Shown: positions 25,266 to 33,803 of the stretch, in pieces
Layout: each line of letters opens with the position of its first letter
Position numbering within the stretch: position 1 is the stretch's first letter
Assembly: GCA_029251525.1 (NCBI GenBank)
Contig: JAQXDE010000007.1
Coordinates: 62,001-126,000 of the forward strand
Source: Saprospiraceae bacterium
Lineage (GTDB): Bacteria > Bacteroidota > Bacteroidia > Chitinophagales > Saprospiraceae
DNA: 64,000 bases
Reading direction: 5' to 3'
Notes under the pieces: generated by a model
What the model saw: only the letters and a program-made list of their open reading frames with translations
Databases searched by the model: none
Told to the model about the DNA's origin: nothing
Position numbers and translations under genes: made by a program

Positions 25266-28200
25266 TTAAAAATCTAACCCCATCGAAAAATGCCACCTCG
25301 GGTCTTGTACTACTCTAGTCTCAATTCCCCAACCATAATCCAATCTGATAAAATATCCAAATAGCATACTCCTTACTCCAAAACCATATCCCGCTACAAC
25401 AGGATCTCTAAAATAATTTACCTTAATCTGAACTGGCGCGTTATTTCCTGAAATAAAAGTGGTATTTAAAGGGTTTTCATCACTAAACGGGGTTAAACCT
25501 TGCCAAGCTGTTCCCACATCGAAAAAACCAGTCAATTGTAAATTTCTAAAAAACGAAGACCGAATTGAATTAGAAAAATAAGTAATTATTGGTATTCTTA
25601 ATTCAGCATTAAACAAAGCATAGGAGCTTCCATTTCGAATATTACTTCTAAATCCTCTAACATTATTTGCTAAGGTTTGATAAGCAAATTTTTCATCAGA
25701 AGGATAATCAATTTCATTATTAAAAGATGGAAACAACCATCCATCAACTCCTCCTAATGTGTATAAGATATTTTCAGAGCCAAAAGAAGTTCCAGCTGCA
25801 AAACGAGCGGCCAAAATAGATCTCTTATCTATACGTTGATAATGTCGAGCATCAACTCCTAGAACAGTCATAAATCCTGTTCCCAAGTCTAATTTGAAAT
25901 CATCAATCAATTCTACATCGAATCGTTTAATCAATTCTGCAGAAACTTTATACCGGGTACCATTTTTAATATTGATTGCAACATCCAATGTGTTATCAAA
26001 AACATATTCAACTTTTAGACCTAATCGCTGCTCAGGGTTAACAGGAGTACTTAATGTAATCGCATCTGTCGAAAGCGAAATCTGATTATCTAACCTTAAA
26101 GTAGAGGATGCCCGAATGCTTCTAAAAATATCCAAAGGATATCTTGCTTCAAAGTATCCAATAACACTTGTCTCTCTTAATTTTCGATTTGGAGAATTGG
26201 GAACTGGCTGCAAATTGTATCGAGCTGATTTTCGATACACAGCAAATCGTTTATCCAATCGACCTTTTTTATTATCAAACAATAAAAAGAATTCAGTTCC
26301 ATTAAACGTCGTCGGTAATCGAACACCAGTTTCAACAATATAGTCTTCAAATAAATCTTTGAAATTTGCTTTCAACAAAATCCCTGGAGGTGGATACGAA
26401 AATTCTTGCCTTTCCCCTGCATAACTATCCAATCCACCGAACAACAAACTATTGTCCAGAGTAGTTGTGATATAATCTGTTTTGAATTTTAATCGATAAG
26501 GAACAATTCTAGCTGGACGGAAAGCAACTAATTTATTTTTATCTTCAGAAGTAACAGCCACCTCAGAAATAGGTTCTGCAGGAACCCTTTGTAGTTTTAA
26601 TTCTCCTTTATCTTTTTCTACCACTACTATTTCTGATGGAGTTTCCTCCTCGTCAAACTCACTTTGAAACATATAATTATCAATATCAATTTTATTTGTG
26701 TCTTGTTTTTCAACTGGAATACCAGCAACATCAATTGGTTCTTGCTTATCTATTTCTTCCAATATTTGAATACCAACATTAGTCTCTTTGATATCTGGAG
26801 CTAATTCCTTGCTCTGGCTCTCTAACTGTTTTAATATCTGACGATGGAAACGAGTTGTTCGAGGTTCTAACTTTTTCTCAGGATTCATTTCTCGGATATA
26901 AATCTTATAAAGATCATCTACAAAAACAGTTTCGACTAATTTACCAGAGCGAGGAGAAGTATGCTGTCCTATAATATTTCGGTTATAATTCGTGTTATTT
27001 TGAACGAGCGCTTGTGTTTTCACTATTGGAACAAAAGTCATAGAGTCAAGCATCATACTATCTAAATTATCTAAAGTAGAATCTTGATGCAATACTATAG
27101 TTGATCCATCATTTAAATGATAAGTTTTTTCATAGTATGCAACAAAGTCTTCTAAGTAACCTGACTGTCGATTGAAAATGCCACTAGCATCACTAATGTA
27201 TGTAAACCAGGCACTATCAACTTGAGTTGCTTTCCATTCATTAGCCAAAGGGGTATTGGTTACTCGAACCAATTCATTAGACCTTTTATCAAAACTATAA
27301 TAAAATAAATCGAAGGTATTAGTTGGAAGAATCGAATCTAGATTATTCCTTTCAAGTATTACATTCTGTCTATTTGAAGAAAATAGAATTCCATTTTGCC
27401 CATGAATCTTAACAAATGATGCATTCAAATCATCCCAAAAATCATTGGTAATTCTTGCCGTTTGTCGTGTTGCAAATGTATATGTAAAAATATCTGAGTA
27501 ACCATTCACTTGTGCAGACAAAACTAATTTTCCAGTGTTGATGTAATCAATACTATAGATTCGATCGTATTGCGGATCCAAAAAATCAGTAACCTTTTTC
27601 TTAGTAATTAGATCATATTGAACTGTTTTAATCACATCCCTTTTTTCCAAGATAATTCCGAGTTCCAAATTATTTGGATTCCAGGCAAGCAAAGGGTAAT
27701 TATAATCTGTGGCTTGAAAGGCATTTCTAAACCCTCCTTTGATTATTATTTCTCTTTCATTAGTTTGCAAATCCTGAATGTAAACTTTATACTTACCTAT
27801 CTCATTCGCTACATATGCAATCCTCTTTCCATCAGGACTAATTTTCACTTGACTTAATGGCAGTTTACGTTTGTTTTTAATTTTAATAAACTCACCTGTG
27901 ATCTCCGCAAGGCCTTTTGCCTCAGTTTTATATCGCTGTCTGAAATACATCATCCAACTTTCTAACGTCCGATTGTAAGAACTTCCTAAAACGTATAAAA
28001 ATCCACTCTCTACACTTCGATTAATTCGAGTCAAATACAACAAATTACTCACCGTACTTTTTCCATAGTTCTGGCCAATATAATACCATAAAGCATGGCC
28101 TGCGAGTTTTGGATATTTTTCAGCAATATCCTCAAAATCTTCAAAATTTTCATGTAAAATAACATCACGTAATCGATTATCTAATTCTGTATTCCACTCT

Positions 28201-28748
28201 TCACCAACATAAGAAATCAATCCATCTTTAAACCACCTTGGTAAATTCATCATTACCGCATTCTGAACAATCTCTTGTAAGTTGGCACCAAATAACATTG
28301 CATTTAAATAGACAGAAGCAATACCTTCTCGAATCTGACGACGCAAATTATTATGGTTTCCATCAAAGTGAACAAAAATTTTATTACCGACTATTTTGGT
28401 TTGTCCTCCTGAATTCACAAAAGCTTCTTCACTTCCAATATTACTTTGTTTCAAATCTGTTATATCAGTGTAAACAATAATTTCGATTTTATCATTCATC
28501 CGATGTTCCAACACATTTTGGATACCACCATAATCTTGCTCTGCCATTAGCACCACAGACTCTCCAATATTTCTACCTTTTCCATACCAATAGGTAATAA
28601 AGTTATAACTTTCATACATCAACCAATCATCAAAATCATCATGATATTGAACTCTATTTTTTCCAAATTCCACTTGATTAGTTTGTCCAAAAGACAAATT
28701 GCAAAGGCAGGTAGCAAAGAGGAGAAATAAATATTTTTGCATTCGCAT
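25266..28748 (-). CDS. Giant exported protein: inactive gluzincin-like, TolB-like propeller and Omp85-like barrel
   Basis: A 1160-residue protein with a signal peptide (about 1-21, ending SFGQ). Residues 30-280 resemble a peptidase-MA-like gluzincin domain, including PRWFKDGLISYVGEEW, but the expected HExxH helix reads REGIASVY, so zinc catalysis is unlikely. Residues 290-530 are TolB/WD40-like blades (SPDGKRIAYV, ARITNDFWDD, GILFSSNRQN). A low-complexity linker follows. Residues from about 770 resemble an Omp85/surface-antigen barrel: VRGF near 1030, GFFDVGTAW near 1075, and a final Phe. No POTRA repeats are seen. It should sit in the outer membrane with the propeller in the periplasm. Function unknown; a role in secretion or envelope assembly is inference. 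Confidence 0.82.
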   Translation of the reverse strand: MRMQKYLFLLFATCLCNLSFGQTNQVEFGKNRVQYHDDFDDWLMYESYNFITYWYGKGRNIGESVVLMAEQDYGGIQNVLEHRMNDKIEIIVYTDITDLKQSNIGSEEAFVNSGGQTKIVGNKIFVHFDGNHNNLRRQIREGIASVYLNAMLFGANLQEIVQNAVMMNLPRWFKDGLISYVGEEWNTELDNRLRDVILHENFEDFEDIAEKYPKLAGHALWYYIGQNYGKSTVSNLLYLTRINRSVESGFLYVLGSSYNRTLESWMMYFRQRYKTEAKGLAEITGEFIKIKNKRKLPLSQVKISPDGKRIAYVANEIGKYKVYIQDLQTNEREIIIKGGFRNAFQATDYNYPLLAWNPNNLELGIILEKRDVIKTVQYDLITKKKVTDFLDPQYDRIYSIDYINTGKLVLSAQVNGYSDIFTYTFATRQTARITNDFWDDLNASFVKIHGQNGILFSSNRQNVILERNNLDSILPTNTFDLFYYSFDKRSNELVRVTNTPLANEWKATQVDSAWFTYISDASGIFNRQSGYLEDFVAYYEKTYHLNDGSTIVLHQDSTLDNLDSMMLDSMTFVPIVKTQALVQNNTNYNRNIIGQHTSPRSGKLVETVFVDDLYKIYIREMNPEKKLEPRTTRFHRQILKQLESQSKELAPDIKETNVGIQILEEIDKQEPIDVAGIPVEKQDTNKIDIDNYMFQSEFDEEETPSEIVVVEKDKGELKLQRVPAEPISEVAVTSEDKNKLVAFRPARIVPYRLKFKTDYITTTLDNSLLFGGLDSYAGERQEFSYPPPGILLKANFKDLFEDYIVETGVRLPTTFNGTEFFLLFDNKKGRLDKRFAVYRKSARYNLQPVPNSPNRKLRETSVIGYFEARYPLDIFRSIRASSTLRLDNQISLSTDAITLSTPVNPEQRLGLKVEYVFDNTLDVAINIKNGTRYKVSAELIKRFDVELIDDFKLDLGTGFMTVLGVDARHYQRIDKRSILAARFAAGTSFGSENILYTLGGVDGWLFPSFNNEIDYPSDEKFAYQTLANNVRGFRSNIRNGSSYALFNAELRIPIITYFSNSIRSSFFRNLQLTGFFDVGTAWQGLTPFSDENPLNTTFISGNNAPVQIKVNYFRDPVVAGYGFGVRSMLFGYFIRLDYGWGIETRVVQDPRWHFSMGLDF

Positions 28749-29069
28749 AATTTAGAATTGTATTGTTATAAAATAGATGCTATTTAATAGGACGAAAAAA
28801 AGAATATAGAAGTGAGTAAATCAAGATAATTTCTCATTTTTATTTATCCATTTTGAAATATAATCTTTACTGAGCAAATTCAATTCTTAATAAAAACATT
28901 AATATAAATTTATTGTTTGATGAATTCACGTAAAATGATTTTATTTGCAGCCTTGAATACAAAATTTCATAGGTATTCTAAATTCTAGGATAAATCCTCA
29001 CGTCACGTAGAAAAACGTAGTAATTTTCTTAGAATAAAAATATTTCTTCCTAATTAAAAACGAAAAAAG
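28749..29069. other. Divergent intergenic region, no gene seen
   Basis: Between the giant outer-membrane gene and the MBL hydrolase gene. It is A/T-rich; no coding frame, strong hairpin or exact TAnnTTTG element was found, though promoters for both genes must lie here. Confidence 0.6.
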
Positions 29070-29711
29070 ATGAGTCTTGTTGCCAAATTTACCTTTAATC
29101 CCTTCCAAGAGAATACTTACATTTTGCATGATGAAACAAAGGAATGTATCATTATCGATCCAGGATGTTTTACACCAACAGAAAAAGATCAATTGGTAGG
29201 ATTTATTGAGAAAAATAATTTAAACCCGGTACGTCTCATCAATACACATTGCCATCTCGATCATATTTTTGGAAATCGATTTGTAGCAGATAAATATAAT
29301 TTAGAATTAGAAATTCATAGAGGTGAAATCCCAGTCTTGGAAGCAGCTCCAATGATCAGTCAAAACTATGGAATTCCATTTCCTGAACCTTCTCCTGCTG
29401 CTACTAAATTCATTGAAGAGGGAGATATCATAAAATTTGGAAATACAGAACTAGAAACACTTTTCACACCAGGACATTCACCTGCGAGTATCTCTTTCTT
29501 CTGTAAAACAGATAGATATTTAATTGCAGGAGATGTTTTATTTCGGGAAAGTATTGGAAGAACGGATTTACCCGGAGGAGATTATCCCACTTTAATTTCT
29601 GTAATAAAAAATAAATTTTTACCCCTAGGTGATGATGTGAAAGTTTATTCTGGGCATATGCAAGCGACAACCATTGGGCATGAGAGACAATTTAACTCAT
29701 TCCTCCAGTAA
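29070..29711 (+). CDS. MBL-fold metallohydrolase, glyoxalase II-like
   Basis: A 213-residue metallo-beta-lactamase-fold hydrolase. Metal ligands are in NTHCHLDHIFG (HxHxDH), the His of FTPGHSPAS, the Asp of LIAGDVLF and the His of VYSGHMQAT. The FRESIGRTDLPGGDY segment is typical of the YcbL/glyoxalase-II-like subgroup, which hydrolyses thioesters or related esters. Glyoxalase II proper has a C-terminal helical domain of about 50 residues that is missing here, so the YcbL-like type II-related group fits better. It is cytosolic and convergent with rnhB, 55 bases apart. Confidence 0.9.
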   Translation: MSLVAKFTFNPFQENTYILHDETKECIIIDPGCFTPTEKDQLVGFIEKNNLNPVRLINTHCHLDHIFGNRFVADKYNLELEIHRGEIPVLEAAPMISQNYGIPFPEPSPAATKFIEEGDIIKFGNTELETLFTPGHSPASISFFCKTDRYLIAGDVLFRESIGRTDLPGGDYPTLISVIKNKFLPLGDDVKVYSGHMQATTIGHERQFNSFLQ

Positions 29712-29766
29712 GTAAATCTTAGTAATCCAACATTATTTCTAAAATTTACCCATTAGTAAAATTTGG

Positions 29767-30354
29767 TTATAATTCCTCTGCATGAAGTCTAAATGTCATA
29801 CGATGATGTTTCGTTACTCCATGAATTTTAATTGCTGATCGGTGTGCTTTTGTAGGATAACCTTTATTTGAGTCCCAGCCATAAACTGGGAATTTTTGTC
29901 CTAAATCTCTCATAAAATCATCTCGGTATGTTTTTGCCAAAACAGAAGCAGCAGCTATCGAACAAAACTTACTGTCTCCTTTTATAATACACTCATGTGA
30001 AATGTTGGGATATGCGTTAAACCTATTTCCATCAACTAATAATAAAGTAGGAATAATTTCCAAATGATCCACGGCCCGATGCATCGCCATAAAAGAAGCA
30101 TTCAAAATATTGACATCATCTATTTCTAAAGGTTTTACATGAGCCACTGCCCAAGCAATCGCTTTCTCTTCAATAATTGGTCGAAGTAACTCCCGATGTT
30201 TTTCTGACATCAACTTTGAATCATTCAAAAGTGGATGTTTAAATCGCTTTGGTAATATAACAGCAGCGGCAAAAACAGGACCAGCCAAACAACCCCTTCC
30301 TGCTTCATCGCACCCCGCCTCGACTTCGTTTTTCCTATAAAAAGATTTCAACAT
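29767..30354 (-). CDS. rnhB: Ribonuclease HII
   Basis: Removes ribonucleotides misincorporated in DNA and RNA from RNA-DNA hybrids. The catalytic acidic residues are in [13 protein letters not shown] and in LLLVDGN. The family helix [12 protein letters not shown] and the [17 protein letters not shown] segment are intact. Length (195) is normal. The start ATG gives a short leader ([12 protein letters not shown]) before the first strand, as in Bacteroidota relatives. It follows a NUMOD4/HNH gene on the same strand with 79 bases between. Confidence 0.96.
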   Translation of the reverse strand: MLKSFYRKNEVEAGCDEAGRGCLAGPVFAAAVILPKRFKHPLLNDSKLMSEKHRELLRPIIEEKAIAWAVAHVKPLEIDDVNILNASFMAMHRAVDHLEIIPTLLLVDGNRFNAYPNISHECIIKGDSKFCSIAAASVLAKTYRDDFMRDLGQKFPVYGWDSNKGYPTKAHRSAIKIHGVTKHHRMTFRLHAEEL

Positions 30355-30433
30355 AGACTTAAAATAAATTGACCCAATGAAAAAAAATCATTAGGCCAAT
30401 ATTAATATATTATTTTAAAAGAAACAAAATGTC

Positions 30434-31099
30434 TTATTTCTTTTTCTTCGATGTTCTTGTAATTGGTTTACTTTTTACCTTAGTAGCTGATTTTTCTTTT
30501 AGCTTCGATTTGACCCCTCGTTTTACGTCTTTTGATTGTTCCAACTTAACATGCCCCCAATTCTCCCCTTTCTCAATCCTTCTAACCTGTGTTTCCGTTA
30601 TACCAAAACTCTTTGCTAAAACTTTTCGCTTGGTCTTTCCTTCTAGTAATCTTTTCTTTAGTAATCGAACCTTTGTCTCATTCATTTTTGCATGAGAAGG
30701 CATTTTGCGATTTTCGTGCAAATAAACTCCTTGTTCAACTTGATGTTGAGTCATACCAAGTCGATCAACCCTTTGTAAATTCTGCCAATAATTGTTCAGT
30801 TTATTTCCGTCAACATGAATCAACAATGGTTTCTTTCTATCTTTTTTTATAAATTTATTTGCAACTAATTGGTGAACATAAAAACCTTGACGAACTCCAT
30901 CTTCTAGTTTCAAATTTAATTGTATAAACCCCTGTTTCATTAAGGATCCTTTTAACAATTTTTCATTGCCTGACATCTTTTCGATACTTTTGAGTCGACC
31001 ATAATCAGAAAAATAATAATTGCATTTTTTGGTAGCAGCCTTTGCTTTTACCTTAACCCAGCGCTCATTCCAATAGCTTTTAATTTTGTTTACACTCAT
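30434..31099 (-). CDS. NUMOD4/HNH endonuclease-like protein with HTH and Lys-rich tail
   Basis: A 221-residue protein built like a free-standing HNH homing endonuclease. Residues 10-45 resemble a NUMOD4 module (YYFSDYGRLKSI). Residues 70-120 form an HNH_3-type region: FYVHQLVANKFI, then LLIHVDGNKLNN and YWQNLQRVD, with the His and Asn residues kept. Residues 145-185 are a helix-turn-helix (LAKSFGITETQVRRIEKGE). The last 35 residues are mostly Lys and Ser/Thr. No intron or intein is nearby, so it may be domesticated; relatives are widespread in Bacteroidota chromosomes. The natural target is unknown. Confidence 0.8.
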   Translation of the reverse strand: MSVNKIKSYWNERWVKVKAKAATKKCNYYFSDYGRLKSIEKMSGNEKLLKGSLMKQGFIQLNLKLEDGVRQGFYVHQLVANKFIKKDRKKPLLIHVDGNKLNNYWQNLQRVDRLGMTQHQVEQGVYLHENRKMPSHAKMNETKVRLLKKRLLEGKTKRKVLAKSFGITETQVRRIEKGENWGHVKLEQSKDVKRGVKSKLKEKSATKVKSKPITRTSKKKK

Positions 31100-31240
31100 T
31101 TTGGATATATTAAGATAAAGAATCTTTTGAAAAACTAGGCTTGCTTTTCAATCCAATAAAAATTTGTTGGAAAATAAAGAGGAGTACTCATTAAATTAGA
31201 TTAATTGATATCCAATCTAACACAAATATAGCTTAGAATT

Positions 31241-32353
31241 TTATTTTTTTAAAATTAAAAACTCAACACGTCTATTTAGTTGTTTTCCTTGGGCTGTATT
31301 ATTTTCTGCAATCGGTCTAGATCGCCCGTAACCATTGTAAAGTGTACGATGAGAAGATATACCTTCTGAAATTAAATATTCAACGACTGCCCTTGCACGA
31401 CGAGTAGATAATTGTAGGTTGTATTCATCATTTCCATCAATGTCAGTATGACCACTTATTTCGATGATCATATTTGGATAGGATTGAAGTAGGAATAATA
31501 ACTTTTGCATTTCTATATGTGAATGTGGTAAAAGTTCTGCTTCATCGATATCAAAAAAGATATTTTTTAGCCTAATAACCTTCCCTTCTTCAATAGGCTC
31601 CCATGTTATGATTTTATTCTCATCTGGAATATCTAAAAAAGGTGGTTCTTTCTTTACTAATATATCATCAATATAATAGTACGCATATTTTAATGAATTG
31701 GGACTAGCAATTTTAGATGCAGTCAAACTATCAGGAAAAAAATTTCCGATAATTAAAAAAGATGCATTAGTTTCAGATTGAAATTCACCACTTACTTTGA
31801 CCCATTCTCCGTGATCCGCTTTCAGTATATTCTTAGAAAAAAAATGTGGTAATTCTTCAATTGGAATATCCAAAATTTCTTCATATTTACTCTTAGAGAA
31901 AAACATCCCTAGATTATTTACTTGAATGGAGCGAGGTAAATGACTTGTAAAAAGTTCCACAGAATAATTTTGACCTATGACCAATGGTTCTCTCAATTGA
32001 ATTTGAATATATTCTCTACAATGAGGTTTTCCATGTTCACAACCAAAAAGAGTCATACCTATCATTGATTCTCCAGTTCGGGGTTTTTGTTGGCCAAATC
32101 CTTTGGCAGCCCAATGCGCAGGTACCCTTATCTTCGCACCAAAGACATCTGGTGATGAACCTGTTGCAGAACTCCAATATTTCATCACATCAGTAAAATG
32201 CTGACCTTTGTAAAACCATCCAATTGGGGTACTAGAATATCTTTCAAAACTTGGATTTGGGACAATATTTTCATTTTTTTTCATTGTGGAAGGTTGCGCA
32301 AAAAAGGTTGCGGCGAAAAAAACAACAAAGAATAAAAGCAGAAAAATTCTCAT
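31241..32353 (-). CDS. OmpA-family protein with N-terminal carbohydrate-binding-like domain
   Basis: A 370-residue exported protein (signal peptide about 1-19, ending FFAQ). Residues 25-215 look like a jelly-roll or galactose-binding-like domain (NIVPNPSFERYSSTPIGW, then a Gln/Trp-rich stretch). Residues about 255-370 are an OmpA C-terminal domain that binds peptidoglycan: FFDIDEAELLPHSH, ISGHTDIDGNDEYN with the key Asp, LSTRRARAVVEYL with the key Arg, and NRRVEFLI. It should link the outer membrane or a surface glycan to the cell wall. Signature positions are clear; the binding partner is not. Confidence 0.88.
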   Translation of the reverse strand: MRIFLLLFFVVFFAATFFAQPSTMKKNENIVPNPSFERYSSTPIGWFYKGQHFTDVMKYWSSATGSSPDVFGAKIRVPAHWAAKGFGQQKPRTGESMIGMTLFGCEHGKPHCREYIQIQLREPLVIGQNYSVELFTSHLPRSIQVNNLGMFFSKSKYEEILDIPIEELPHFFSKNILKADHGEWVKVSGEFQSETNASFLIIGNFFPDSLTASKIASPNSLKYAYYYIDDILVKKEPPFLDIPDENKIITWEPIEEGKVIRLKNIFFDIDEAELLPHSHIEMQKLLFLLQSYPNMIIEISGHTDIDGNDEYNLQLSTRRARAVVEYLISEGISSHRTLYNGYGRSRPIAENNTAQGKQLNRRVEFLILKK

Positions 32354-32469
32354 TTTTTTGATATTGCATTTTTGAAAAAACGAATGCTATTGTTACCTAA
32401 ACGAGAAAAAAGGTGAGAAGTTATATATGTAGCAATGAGGTTAATCTAACTGACCGTAATACTACCAAC

Positions 32470-33582
32470 TTATCCAACTGCACCTTCGTTTGAACTTGTA
32501 CCTAAATTTTCGGATAAAATATCTTGATTTGGATCATCAACGTTAACATGGAATTTATACAAATTATCAATGCCTTTATCTGCCTCTACTTGCTCTGCTA
32601 TTACTTCCAAAAGTGGTGAAGTAATTCCTATTGAATCTGAAATCTCTCTGAGTGCGACTCTTGATTTATTTCCTTTTTTAAAATCAAAAATAGATCGAAT
32701 TCCGACACTACGTAATTTTTCAATATCGTTCTTTGCATAGCAAACTAATTTTGCTTGACCGATCCAATCTAAAATTTGACGAGCTTCGTAAGGTGTCTCA
32801 ATCAATAATTTTGTCAAACTTGCAGTAGCTAAATTTTGAGCGTTGTCAATGCCCACTTCTTCTAACCTTTCTTTATGCCCCAAACTCATTCCTTCGATTT
32901 TATAGAGCGATAATGTATCTGTATTGAGTTGGTCTGGATTCAACCAATCTTTGTAAAAGTTAATCATTGAACTCAAAATCCGTTGAGGAAACATTCCTGT
33001 CAAAAATGCAATTACGGCAATTGAAGTATCTAATTGAAACGTACTAGTTTTCCCCAATAAGAATGAAAAAACCAAAGCAACCAAACAAGCCAAAATAATG
33101 CGAACTCCTGCACTGTAATAAACACTCGGTGACAAATCATATCCAATTAATCGTCGAATAATTTGTTGTGCAGACCAAATAAATGATCCAAAAAATGCAA
33201 ATCCTAAAACGACTAAGCTTTGATTGATAATTGCTGTATTATCTCCACTTCCATAATCATTTCCTGTAAGCAATAGACTATCTTTTAAGTTTGCAGCGAA
33301 ATCATCCGTAAAAACAAAAAACGCACTTGCCAATAAACAAATCAAAAACGCAAAAGAAACAGGTAAAAAATAACTTGAAAAAGAATAGGTATCCTGTACT
33401 CTACGACTCGAAGAAATTCCCATCTCTCGGAGGTTCTTCTCAAAATCTTGTTGTTTCTTTTGACGCATGAACCAGAAAAAACTCAACGCCGTCAATGGCA
33501 TAAAACCACTCACAATACCTACAATTAAAAACCTGCCTAAAAAAGATAACTCGGTGAAACTATAAAGTATATTAAGTATCAT
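32470..33582 (-). CDS. Membrane protein with C-terminal helix-hairpin-helix-like domain
   Basis: A 370-residue protein that I cannot place in a named family. The N-terminal 210 residues carry about five or six hydrophobic segments (LGRFLIVGIVSGFMPLTALS, FLPVSFAFLICLLASAFFVF, LVVLGFAFFGSFIW, IILACLVALVFSFLLG, and a shorter one around SIAVIAFLTGMFP). Residues about 228-330 resemble helix-hairpin-helix repeats as in DUF4332-type proteins (IEGMSLGHKERLEEVGIDN, then IEKLRSVGIRSIFDF). The HhH part should face the cytosol. It is divergent from an MMPL transporter gene across 221 bases. Confidence 0.68.
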   Translation of the reverse strand: MILNILYSFTELSFLGRFLIVGIVSGFMPLTALSFFWFMRQKKQQDFEKNLREMGISSSRRVQDTYSFSSYFLPVSFAFLICLLASAFFVFTDDFAANLKDSLLLTGNDYGSGDNTAIINQSLVVLGFAFFGSFIWSAQQIIRRLIGYDLSPSVYYSAGVRIILACLVALVFSFLLGKTSTFQLDTSIAVIAFLTGMFPQRILSSMINFYKDWLNPDQLNTDTLSLYKIEGMSLGHKERLEEVGIDNAQNLATASLTKLLIETPYEARQILDWIGQAKLVCYAKNDIEKLRSVGIRSIFDFKKGNKSRVALREISDSIGITSPLLEVIAEQVEADKGIDNLYKFHVNVDDPNQDILSENLGTSSNEGAVG

Positions 33583-33803
33583 AATATTGTTTTTTTTCGT
33601 TGATAATCGCGGATAAGTTACAAAATAGTATTGAAAAATTTAATGTCAAGTTATTCACTTATTTTGTGTTCGAAGAGAAAATATCTTTTGTATCTGGTAA
33701 ATGATATTTTTAAATAAAAAAGGTGTTTTCGAAAAACTATTCTTTGCTTTTTTTATTAGGTATTTGACTTAATGAATTTAACAACAAACAGGAATTCTCT
33801 TTT

